From: Mesostigma viride
Lineage: Eukaryota > Streptophyta > Mesostigmatophyceae > Mesostigmatales > Mesostigmataceae
Assembly (NCBI GenBank): GCA_009746045.1
Contig: RPFO01000167.1
Location: 2,066,652 to 2,130,651 of the forward strand
DNA: 64,000 bases
Direction of reading: 5' to 3'
Shown: in pieces, positions 10,848 to 21,400 of the stretch
Position numbering within the stretch: the stretch's first letter is position 1
How the letters are laid out: each line of letters begins with the position of its first letter
Notes under the pieces: model-generated
The model's input: the letters and a program-made list of their open reading frames with translations, nothing else
The model's database searches: none
What the model was told of the DNA's origin: nothing
Program-made: the position numbers and the translations under genes

Positions 10848-13190
10848 GACTCCGTTGGCCCGAGTACATGTGGCACATACGGCCCTGAGAAAAGGCGCAT
10901 ATGGCCTTTAATACATATTCTATAGGCTACTCATTCCTGCAAGGGTAGGATGTAAACTACACTAGCTGCTCTAGGTGCACCAAGTGCACCTGCACCACCA
11001 TGATCTCTCATGCAGAGCGCAAAGGGGCCTGTCATGGGGTGGAAGATCAGCATGGCTATACAGAAGCTAGGGCATGGTGTCTCAGCAGAGAGTAGCTCTC
11101 TGCGTGGGCACTGACAACATAACAAAATAAATAAAGCTATAGGCATCATCTGGTGTGTAGCGCATCATGCCGGCACACATGTACATTCTGATCAGGCGCT
11201 CCGCAAATGTGAAAACCGTTTGCGTTCAGTGCCGGGCCGCGGAAAACGCGGAAAAACGCGATCTGCAAATGAATCCGACCGTAATCGAACTGGGGACCTC
11301 TCGCACCAACTTTCGCTGACTATAGGACGGACATCTCCGGTTACCATGGCATCGCCAACTTACACCTACAGTCATCCGCAAAAGTTCTCCTTTCCGGGGA
11401 GTGATGCAAGCCTTTCGGATTTGGTACTAGATAAATCATGTACATGACTACTAAAGAATGCTCATGAGTCAGGCGTCAGCTGGTATAGTGCCTGTAGTAG
11501 GCGTGCATGTACAAGGCCACGGTACCTTGCTATTCTACTCTACATATTCCCCTAAGCTGGGGCGTCTCGAGTCGCTGGGGCCGCTGGGGTCGCGTGCCAG
11601 GGCTTGTGGCCGACGTAGATGTCCGCCCCCTTCCAGTACACCGGCTGGCCCGCCTTGGTCTGCCGGAGCTGGAGGTAGGTCGGCCATAGCTCCCGTCGCC
11701 GTTGTTGCTGCGCCAGGGTCAAGTCGTCGTCCAAGGTGAACTGGGAGTCTTCTCGAGCCGCTTGCAGCGTCTGAGAAACGAAATCTTGTCCGATGGGCTC
11801 TGAGAAGAAGCGGGGGTGCCCCTGCCTTCTTACCCCGCGCGCGGGGAAGGCGGTGGGCGACCAGCTTGATCTCACCTGCAAGAAGGCCCATGCGATCAAG
11901 GATTTTGCTCTCAAACGCACGTGCAAGCTTCTCGGAATTCTCACCTTCCTCAAATGTCGAAGTTCTTGACGATGACGTTAACTTAGGCTGCGCTTGGCGA
12001 GCTCGGCCTCCTCGCGGAGGTCGAGCTTCTGCTGCTGGAGCTGTGCTGCAACGGCGGAGGTGGCCGGTGGAGCTAGGTGGTGTGTTGCTTATGCATGTCC
12101 GCCCAGGTCTGGGTGCCGGAAGGCCGGAGCATGCAGCGCCAGCCGGGCGCCAGCGGGGGCTGGCTTGGCGGCAATGTCCTTCACCGCCTGGGCGGTGAGG
12201 CCTGCGGTGTTTTGCAGGACCTCGAGATGGATTAATTTGTCCTTGAGGCGCTGGTCGATGTCGCGGAGCTGGGCGGTGAGCCGACCGTGATGGCGTCGGA
12301 GGTGAAGATGTCCTAGTGTGGTGGTGGTGGAGGAGGCGAGGAGGGTGGAGGTGGCGGTGGAGATGGTGGAGAGGCGGGAGGGGGAGCTCAGAAGCTTCAG
12401 CGTGCTGCCCATGGCCGCCACATCGATCTACAGCGATCGATCTGCAGCGAGGGGGGCGACGTGCTGCTCGAGGGCCTAGCTCCTTAAGGAGTGAGCGGAT
12501 GGAGGATTCGGTCAATTGGTGGTGGTGAGGGGCTAGGGGGGGGGCAGAGCTCCTCGATGGAGCATCCAAGGAGGGAGAAGAGGGCGTATTGCTGAAGGTG
12601 GGGGCGGCGTTCTTTGGGCCGGGATGGAGTCGAATGTGTAATGGCGCCTCTGCATGGAAAGCAGTGAAGAGGCGACCCTCATGGGATGAAGAGCTAGGCC
12701 TTGCACAGTTCCGTAAGCGAGGCGTGCGATCCAAAAAACACGCAGGCCAGGATGCGACGATCGGGGGTGAGCTTGTAAAAAAAGCCGGGCTGGCTGGCGT
12801 CAAAGGCGTACTCCTCAAAAGTCGGCTCGGCAGGGCGACTGCGCTTGCCAGGGTTCAGGCGACGCTGCTGGCGAGGCGAGCCCGGGAGGGGGCTGGGCGG
12901 CCACTAGGGCTTGGCTAGTGGCGCCGCTGCCTTCTGGGCCAGAAGGCGAAGCTGCAGCCGGAGCGCGCAGATGTATTTTAACAGGGCTGAGCGCAGCCGC
13001 CAGGCTGCGTCCGGCGCGGAGGAGCGTTTGCTCGCCATATATTGCGTACATAATAGCTTCGGAAAACTATTATATCAGCGTGTGCGTCTTAGAAAGACGA
13101 AGCGATTGTGATATTCACGGCCGAATTTGGTGCCCAAACGTGAAAGTTATGAGCTCCGCCGTCAGCCATGGCTACCTCGTGGCTCGCGCG
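10848..13190 (-). mobile_element. ORF1-only L1-type LINE with a SINE insertion
   Basis: Minus strand: 5' UTR up to about 13190, ORF1 from about 13044 (ATGGCGAGCAAACGC context) to the TAG at 11552, then a 3' UTR to about 10848. ORF1 is frame-broken but shows the same blocks as the 7.4-9.4 kb copy, including FTLDDDLTLAQQQRRRELWP and a YWKGADIYV end. A 251-bp SINE (11187-11437) with an 8-bp target duplication sits in the 3' UTR; without it the UTR is about 445 bp, close to the 420 bp of its relatives. No ORF2 is present. Confidence 0.8.
11187..11437 (-). mobile_element. tRNA-like SINE, full-length copy
   Basis: A 251-bp repeat flanked by an 8-bp duplication ATGTACAT (11179-11186 and 11438-11445). 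On the minus strand it contains a Pol III B-box-like AGTTCGATTACG and a weak A-box-like stretch (TATAGTCAGC...TTGG). It ends ...CTGATCAGA. Other copies are at 43.5, 43.8 and 45.5 kb, two of them 5'-truncated. The SINE call is inferred from B-box, 5' truncation and target duplication; the tRNA part is degenerate and does not fold into a full cloverleaf. Confidence 0.65.
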
Positions 13191-13204
13191 GGCATGATAT
13201 ATAC

Positions 13205-13555
13205 CTATCAAGGAGACTTGTAACCAGCGCAGGCCAGAAATCGGGAGAATCCGAACCATGGTAGCTCGAGCCTGCCGTTATCTTATAAATCCGCGTCAGA
13301 CAGTGTTCGAGTCGTTCAGGATGATGAATATGAATGGTGATGGAAATGTGTACGTAGCCTTGTGCATTGAAACTGTATGGCTGGCTTACGTGTAGAGCGA
13401 TCGACTAGCTAGATGACCTAGATGGTGGGGCCGGAAACAGCTTGCTAGCTTGATCAGGGTGTGTGTTTCACGGAGCCTAACTGGCCGGGAGTGTCTCGTG
13501 GTGAGCACCATTGCTGCAACGCGGAAAACCACTGAAAAGGTCTAGCTAGCCGTGG
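13205..13555 (+). repeat. R1 dispersed repeat, long copy
   Basis: Homologous over about 340 bp to 24594-24930. The order is ACCAGCGCAGGCCAGAAATC, ATCCGAACCATGGTAGCTCG, CAGGATGATGAATATGAATG, GGGGCCGGAAACAGCTTGCT and finally AACCACTGAAAAGGTCTAGC. It has no ORF and no clear terminal inverted repeat. This is one of the two longest copies and helps to define the family. Confidence 0.75.
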
Positions 13556-13609
13556 CGAACCTATATACATATATCAATAAAGACATCCTCTAAGTAGTCA
13601 AGTCCAGTA

Positions 13610-15380
13610 TGCACGGGCCCGACGAGATAGCCATGGCTGATGGCAGCGCCCATAACTTTCACGTTTGGGCTCCAAATTTTGCCGCGACTATCACAACTGA
13701 TCGCTTCATTAGTCTGAGACGCACAAGCCGGATACATATTTTCCCGCAGCTTCGCGCATTATTTTGACGAGCAAACGCTCCTCTATGCAACGCAGCCGGG
13801 CAGCTGCGCTGAGCCCTGAGAATATGTCTGCAGCTCCGCGGCCGGCTGCAGCGTCGCCCTCGATCCGGCCCGAAAAAAGGCATGCAGCGGTGCCACTAGT
13901 CAACCATGAGTTGTCGCCTAGCTCGGCTTCCCCCGCGCGGGCTCGCCAGTAGCTCCCATTCGCCTCGCCATCGGCATCGCCTGAGCCCAAGCGCAGTCCG
14001 GCCCTGACGTGCGCACCAAGCTGGTACGAGTTCCACTTTGACGTCAACCACCCCGGCATTTTGGACAACCTCAACCCCAACAGATAATCCAGTCCTACGT
14101 ATTGGGGGGATCGCACGTACGCCTCGCCGGCTTCTTGAACTGTGCAATCACCTCCACCAACAGAACCGCCTCCACGATGACCGAGCGGTTTACGCTCAGT
14201 CCGTTGAATCCGGGCCCAACAGCCACCCTCGCGCGCCTCACCCCCGCCTTAAAGAAGCCTTCTTCTCCCTCCTCGCGGGTAATAATACCGCCGAGGCCGC
14301 CCTGGGCCCGGCCACCACCCCCACCACGTACCTTGACCGAAACCACCATTCGCTCTCCGGAGGCCTTTGAGCAGCACCTGATCCCCCTGGCCGCAGATGT
14401 GGCAGCGGCATGGGAGGCACGCTGGCTGCCGAGAGCTCAACCAGTACCCCTTCTCTCCACCACCGCCACCGCCACCTCCCCCCAGATCCTCCATCGTGTC
14501 CACCTCCGATCCACCGCCACCACTGCCACCATAGACGCCATCAGCTACTGTAGCCCATCACTGCCCAGCTTTTCGCGATCGACAAGCAGCTCGCGGATCA
14601 CGGCATCGCCATCGAGTGCTTGCAAAACACCGCAGGCCTCACTGCCCAGGCGGTGAAGGACGTACATTGCCTCCGGGCCAGCCCCTGCTGGCCCGGCCGG
14701 CGATGCACCTCCCATGCACCCAGACCTGCCGGGCATGCAGCCATGCTGATGAACCACACGGCTGGCCGGCCACCACTGCACCACCTCCGCCATCGCCTCC
14801 CAGCTCAACTTAGGAACAGCTAGACGCTTGACCTCCGCAAGGAGGCCGAGCTCGACAAGCGCATGCAGCCGCAATGTCATTGTTGATCAAGCACTTCGAC
14901 CAGCTGCATGCCAGGTGAGGCCTTCGCCAAGTCCCTTGCCAAGGCGCGTTTGAGACCAACATCCTTGCCCCCATGGCCCTCAATGGAGTGAGCTCTTAAT
15001 TAAGCTGGACGCTATCCGCCTTCTCCGCTCGCGGGGTAAGGCTGGACCGCCCCTGCTGCTCAGTCCTCACCTTTGAGTGCATGGCAGACAAGCTGCTGTT
15101 TCTCAAACGTTGCAAGCGGCTCGTGGGCCGGGACCTCCTACACGCTGGACGACGAAGTCCTTGACCCTGGCTCAGCAACATCAGCGACGGCCAGCTCTGG
15201 CCCACCTACCTGGCTACCTCCAGCTCCGGCAGACAGCAGGGAAGAAGCCGGTATACTGGAGGAGGCGGGGGGCGGTCATCTACGTCGACCACAAGCCCTG
15301 GCAGGCGACCCCTGCTGCCCCAGCAATATTCCCCAGCAACCCCAAACTAGGGGAATATAGCAGCAGTGTAGAATAGTGAG
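13610..15380 (+). mobile_element. L1-type LINE ORF1, heavily decayed copy
   Basis: The shared 5' UTR (CATGGCTGATGGCAGCGCCC and following) is at 13630-13760. ORF1 begins at 13764, where the usual start codon has become TTG (TTGACGAGCAAACGC). It runs through several frames to the TAG near 15356, ending with VYWRRRGAVIYVDHKPWQ. Many frameshifts make it a dead copy. The downstream sequence to about 15500 contains a reverse-oriented LINE tail: a stem-loop CTCCCGTTGGGGAG next to a (TTAA)n run at 15437-15453. Confidence 0.72.
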
Positions 15381-15499
15381 GCTTAAGGTGGCCCAAGCCC
15401 ATGTGCACGTATGCCTATGTGCATGTACGCTGTGCATTAATTAATTAATTAGACTCGTGCTCCCGTTGGGGAGTCACGGAGCATTAACCCCGATGGATG

Positions 15500-16283
15500 G
15501 ATGGGTGGGTGCAAACAGTCCTACCGGTCTAAGCTATCTACATAAGCTGCCTACGACATCTATCTAACAGCAACGAACTACAACATCTAGGCTGTGCATG
15601 GGTGCACACAATGTCAATAGCTTCTTACAGGCATGCAGTTGAAGGGGCAAAAAAAAAAAAGTTTTCTTATTCATAAAGAGTTTCATCTAGTCTACAAATT
15701 TCACCGGTATTTGGTGGCACAAACTCTTGAATCCAAGGCACGTGCTCGCACAAGGAATCTTTCTGCCAGTCTCACAGCCTGGCTGTGCCATTAGTACCTA
15801 AAAAACCTACCATACACTATGTACAAACTGCGCCACGATTTGCTGGGACATAAAAAATTAATGAACATGACCTGAACGTTGAATGCCCAGGTCGTGCTGG
15901 TATGAATAAAAAAAAGCAGGGGGAGCATGCCACATGGCAGGATGCCAAATGTCCAGTCATATGAACAAGACAACACCAGGGCATATGGCTACTTGTCTCA
16001 CTTGAGACAAAAGCATGTGCCACATCCGCCCCCCTATGGGGTACACGCTCCCCTGGAACCTATGGCTTTCCCTTGATGGCGCAGAGTCCATGCTCGCGAA
16101 TAGGATGGCGCTCCGGGCAAAAGTTGCGAAGCTCGTTGCGAGACAAAGGCTCCACCGGGTCCGTTCGGAGGGGACAACCTGTTTCAGAGGACTAGGGAAT
16201 CCTAGCCCTTATTCTTGGCCTAGGCTCGGGACAGCCCTGGACAGCCCTTCACCCTGGCCCCTTGTTGCAACTCAACATGCCTC
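15500..16283. other. Spacer between LINE block and PAM68
   Basis: Contains presumed 3' UTR of PAM68 (minus strand, up to about 16000) and unannotated DNA with an A-run at about 15649. ORFs here are short and unrecognisable. Confidence 0.45.
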
Positions 16284-17275
16284 TCACTTCTTCTTGTTCT
16301 TGTTGATGTTTTCCATGAGCACAGGCAGGTTTGCCTGCGCTTCCTTGATGCCGAGAAGAGACCCGGGCCGAGCTGGGTCCCAGCTGGCAGAGATCACGCC
16401 GTAGCTGATCCCTGCCATGGCAAGCGCAAAAAATAGACCGGAGGTGCCGTATGCTAGAACGACAGGGATGTCCATGCCCTTCACGGTCTTCAGGTACCAA
16501 AACAGCGGCAGGGAACTGAACCCGACCAACATGGGGATGCCGGAAAGGGTAACCATGCGGGTCAGCATCCGATCGGTGACGATCTGCAGGCCGATGACAG
16601 ACAAGGGAAACGGATTTCGAAGAACGTCGGCATTGCAAAAAGCGCCAGAAAGTCAGCAAACGCCGGTACACAATGAGCATTATCCAATCTTCGGAGCGCC
16701 AACAACCACAACACCCTCTGGATAGCATCCTATACAGGACTACAGTTCCTCATTTTACAATGGAAACAAAACACCGTGCGAGCGTAGAATATCACTAACA
16801 TTAATGCACAATAGCGTCCCAATACCTCATTCAGACAATGACTTCTTTACGACACACTTCGCAATAAACTGACTACACTTGGCAGCAGAAAACTGACCCA
16901 AAATTGTGAGCAAATTACGAGGCTCACGAGTACGCACAACGATACTGTGCTTACCTGCGGGACCTCGTCCCTGGTTGCGTCCAGGCCCTCCTCAGATGCA
17001 TTTGGATCAAAATCATCGTCAACAGTGCTCGAAGTTGCCGACTTTAAATCGAGAGGAGCCTTTGCTGCCGGCTTAGCCTCCTGCTGACCAAAACCTTTGG
17101 CCTGCGCCACCACATGCAGCCGCCTCTGCGGGAGGGCACCCCTCGCTGGACGCGGGCTGACGAAAACTGCTTTTGGTCGTGATCCCAGTGCAGCAGCGTG
17201 CACATGCGAAGGGGTTAACTCAGAGCATACTTCCTTCACTGAAAGGGAACTGCACAGCTTAAAAGACATAGACAT
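16284..17275 (-). CDS. PAM68: PAM68-like photosystem II assembly protein
   Basis: Two exons on the minus strand: 17275-16955 (107 codons, ATG in the context ACATAGAC/ATGTCT) and 16583-16284 (99 residues plus stop), joined in phase 0 by a 371-bp GT-AG intron; 206 aa in total. Residues 1 to about 55 are rich in Ser, Ala and Arg and poor in acids, as in a chloroplast transit peptide. An acidic linker follows (DDDFDPNASEEGLDATRDEV). Exon 2 has the conserved PAM68/DUF3464 core: two membrane helices (about 119-137 and 146-168), then SYGVISASWDPARPGSLLG and a lysine-rich end. In plants and cyanobacteria PAM68 is a thylakoid protein needed early in PSII assembly; that role is inferred from family. 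The gene is divergent from HMGR, with 1.18 kb between the start codons. Confidence 0.9.
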
Positions 17276-18456
17276 TTTCTTCCCGGCGTAGATTCGTGCG
17301 TGGTTTTTACGTTCTCAATATCATCATCTTCCCCGAAATGACGATTGCCTTATTAGGGTTAGGTGCGCACGCAAGTCGCAAAAAAAATTCCGTGCGTTGG
17401 CGTCGCGCCAGCAGCGGTTTCCGCGCAACTTGCATCTGAAACATCAAGGTTCCTGTGCCCAATTCTTGCTCGCGTCACCGACCTGACGCGGATTTGCGCT
17501 CCCGCTGCCTGTGCTCCGCCTGCAGTGACGCAGGGGTGACGCGAGGATAAAGATTTCCTGCCAACAACCCCTGTGGCCTGTATCGGTGGCGGGATGTTCC
17601 CGACTTCCGTCCAAAGAAACCCATTCCTGGGCTGGACAGATGGCGCGCAACAACGCGCCCTCGCACAGTCGCATGGTGCGGCCCAGGGGCCAGGTGCAGC
17701 CTTGATACAGTACTCTTGATACTGTACTGTAAAGATTTTCTCGTTCCGCCCAGGTTCCGCCCAGGTTCCGCCAGGGTAACGCCCCGGCGCGCCCGGCGCG
17801 AATACCCTGCAAAAAAGCGTGCCGACAGGGACGGACACAGCGCGCGGCGCGCCCCGTTGCGAAGATTGGTGTCGAAAGTCCTGAGAAATTATGCATTTTT
17901 AAGCTCAAACTTTTGCTGAGCAGCGCGGAAGAATTTTCGATATTGAAAAACGACTCGGCAGTCCCATGGGCAGCCGGCGATAATACTTTGGACGAATCCA
18001 AAGCTGTAGCGATATTTCTCACGGACGTGAAAATAACAAGGTAGACACCTGGACGCCGGACGGGCTGGACTTACGAATTACGTATGTACGTATGTACGTC
18101 TGGCAAGTAGCAAGCGGCTGCATCTCACGCAGAGCCAGGCTGCTTGCTGCTGGCTGCAACCGACGCAGAGCTGCTTGCTGCTAGCTGCAACGGTTGCAGC
18201 CAGCAATTTGGGCGGGGCAGGCCACGTTTGTGCTCTAAAAGGCGCGGCAGCTGCGTGACTGACCCTGCATGCGCTTACGTAATTTCCCCGGGAAAACCAC
18301 GGCGATGGGCGCCGCTTAGCTCGGGGCATGGTGTTGTTCTGGCATTCGGTTTTGTTCTGGCATTTTTCTGTTCCATTGTGAAAAAGCTGTCTTGACGCCC
18401 CGGTGTTGGGTATATTCCACGCATGTATACCATGCACAGAGTTCTTGGGATACACT
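17276..18456. promoter_or_regulatory. Divergent promoter region PAM68 / HMGR
   Basis: This 1.18-kb interval separates two divergent start codons and so must hold both promoters and 5' UTRs. Visible features are three tandem copies of CCGCCCAGGTT-type motifs at about 17747-17785, a GGCGCGCCCGGCGCG stretch near 17786, alternating GTATGTAC near 18080 and two direct repeats with CTGCTTGCTGCT at 18140-18190. No TATA box can be assigned with confidence. Confidence 0.5.
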
Positions 18457-21400
18457 ATGATTAGGGTTAACAGACGACACCACGCTCGCGCACACAGCCA
18501 CGTGCACGGTAACGGGCATAGCCATGCACATGGCGATGTGCCTCGCGATCCCGGGGTTCACAAGGGGCACCAGGAAAAATGCCAGGGCGACTGCGCACAT
18601 ACGCCGGCTGTCAGTGCTCCGCCCGCCGCTAGCCCAATTCAATCGCCCAAGCCCCCGGGCGTGTCATGTTTTCCGAACAAAATGCTGCTGCTGCGATCAC
18701 GACGACCCTGCGTGGCCTTCTTTCTAGCGGTGTTCTGCGTGCTTCTTGTATCAATATGGACGGCGATATTGATGACGTTAGACCAGCAGAAATGGAAGGA
18801 AGCGAGCCAATTGGGCAAGCAGTGGCTGGAAGTGGGCTGCCTGTCCGTAATTGTGGCTCTATTCGGGTCTGTCCTTTTCCATGACTTCACAAAGCGGGGC
18901 ATATTTCAAACCTGCACGGGGCAGACGGGCGGTAGTGTCTGGCAGCTGCTGCACGTGGCCGTGGGGCTTCGGCGGGGCTCGGCGGCGCCCGCAGTGGAAA
19001 ACGGTCACCCTGCTGGCGCATCTCAGAACGGCCAGCTGGCGGCGACTCCATCTACGGACGTCGTTACCCCGCCAGCGGATAGAGTTGCGGCCACTTTGGC
19101 TTCGTTGACACCTGGCGATCGTGCTCTCGCGGGGGACAGCTCCGATCTATCTTTAGCAGAGGACGAGGTTGTGGCCCGGCTGGTGACGGCAGGGCTAATT
19201 CCGTCGCACTCATTGGAGTCGAGGCTGGGCGACGAGGAGCGTGCGGCCAGGGTACGTGGGACACAGGGGGGTTGTTGACAGTTCCTGCTAAGATTGCTCT
19301 AGGTTTATCCAAATAATGGGTAGGTGTGTGTTTGCTTACGGTAAGCTGTTCTTCTTTTGGTAGACCTAGAAGGAGAACCGTGAAGTGGACAGTAAGCCAC
19401 ACGAAGCAAGTGCGTGGAATGCAGGAAGGCATGTCATGTCCATATGCAGGTGTAGCATGTCATGTCCATTTGCAGGCATGGCATTACTATGCTATAGTGA
19501 CCATGGTATCCAGCAGACCACCAGCGCAGGCATGGCATCATTATGCTATAGTGACCATGGTACCTGGCAGACAACCTGTGCAGGCATGGCATTACTATGC
19601 TATAGTGACCATGGTATCCATGAGACCACCAGCGCAGGCATGGCATTACTATGCTATAGTGACCATGGTACCCAGCAGACCACCAGCGCAGGCGTGGCAT
19701 GTCACATGGTGGTGGCATGTGTGATGCAGAAGAGCTGTAAACCGCAGGCACATGAATAAGATAGAATGTGAGCAAGTAGAAGTCTTCGTTGTTAGCCCAT
19801 TGTGTATGTTATTTCATGATGATATAAGTCTAGTACCCCGTGGCATGCCTCTGCGCACGACGCGCTAGTACTTGCTGATGAGTATCTATATCGCGTACTA
19901 CGACTACTACTTGAGTTTACTATATGATGTTTTTTTTTTCTATGTATATGTATTTTACTATATGATGTATTATATTTTACTATATGATGTATTTTTTCTA
20001 TGTATGTATTTTACTATATGATTTATTTTATTTTACTGTAGGATAGGCACATGTGGCATGGATCACCAAACACTGTGCTGATTATTCACAAGGCGGCCTG
20101 TTCTAGAATCAACAGACGTTAGCGTTGGTTTGGAATTGGGATGCCAGAATCATCTTGGAGCGCCTGGTCATCACAGTGCGTTCTGGTTGGCCGCCATCGC
20201 ACCCATCCGCTTGCCCTCGTGTATTGTACTCATTTATAGTACTCCCTTATAGGACCATCTATAGTACTCCCTTACAGGACTCATTTATAGGACTCATTAC
20301 CAATAGGATGCAGACGCCAGAAGTCGCACGATGGGCAATCCACAGGCAGAGACTGCCTGCAGCCGCACGTAGCTACCACCACAGACACCACAATAGCACG
20401 ATTTGTGGCTACAATCACAGCTACGATCGCCCGCATGGAATTGGGGAGGATGCATCCCACACAGCAAACGAAACACAGGTCCCAACACCACCCCCACACG
20501 GCCAGCCCCGAGTTTTCATGCCCAACCCCACCCACCCATCCACCCACCCACCCACCCACCCACTCACCCACCCACCCACCCACCCACCCACCCACCCACC
20601 CACCCACCCACCCACCCACCCACCCACCCACCCACCCACCCACCCACCCACCCACCCACCCACCCACCCACCCACCCACCCACCCACCCACCCACCCACC
20701 CACCCACCCACCCACCCACCACCCACCCACCCACCCACCCACCCACCCACCCACCCACCCACCCACCCACCCACCCACCCACCCACCCACCCACCCACCC
20801 ACCCACCCACCCACCCACCCCACCCACCCACCCACCCACCCACCCACCCACCCACCCACCCACCCACCCACCCACCCACCCACCACCCACCCACCCACCC
20901 ACCCACCCACCCACCCACCCACCCACCCACCCACCCACCCACCACCCACCCATCCAAATGACAATCACAACCCAAACCATGTCCCCCCTTTCCCCCATCC
21001 CAAAACCCAAACCCACCCCACCAGGTCCGCTGCCGCGCGATCGAGATCCGCACGGGCGCGACACTTAGCGCGCTCCCCTTGGCCGGGCTCGACTACAAGC
21101 TCATCAACGGCGCGTGCTGCGAGATGGTCATCGGCCATGTCCAGCTCCCCGTGGGCATGGCAGGCCCACTCCTCGTGGACGGGCGCACCTACATGGTCCC
21201 GATGGCCACCCTGGAGGGAGGCCTCGTCTACGCGACATGTGTCGGCTGCCGAGCCATCACCCAATCGGGGGGCTGCTCCGCCCGAGTGACGGCGGCCGGC
21301 ATGACGCGCGCCCCGGTGGTCTGCTTCCCGACCATGCTGCAAGCATTAGCGTGCAAGCAGTGGGTGGAGGACGAGGAGAACCAGCAGGTGCTGGCCGCAA

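Noticed and set aside
11274-11340. A functional tRNA gene
   Set aside because: A B-box-like motif is present, but the T-stem does not pair well, there is no clear anticodon arm and the sequence is repeated as part of a SINE.
20125-21289. Long Pro/Thr-His and Gly/Val/Trp ORFs
   Set aside because: Artefacts of the (CCCA)n array in HMGR intron 1.
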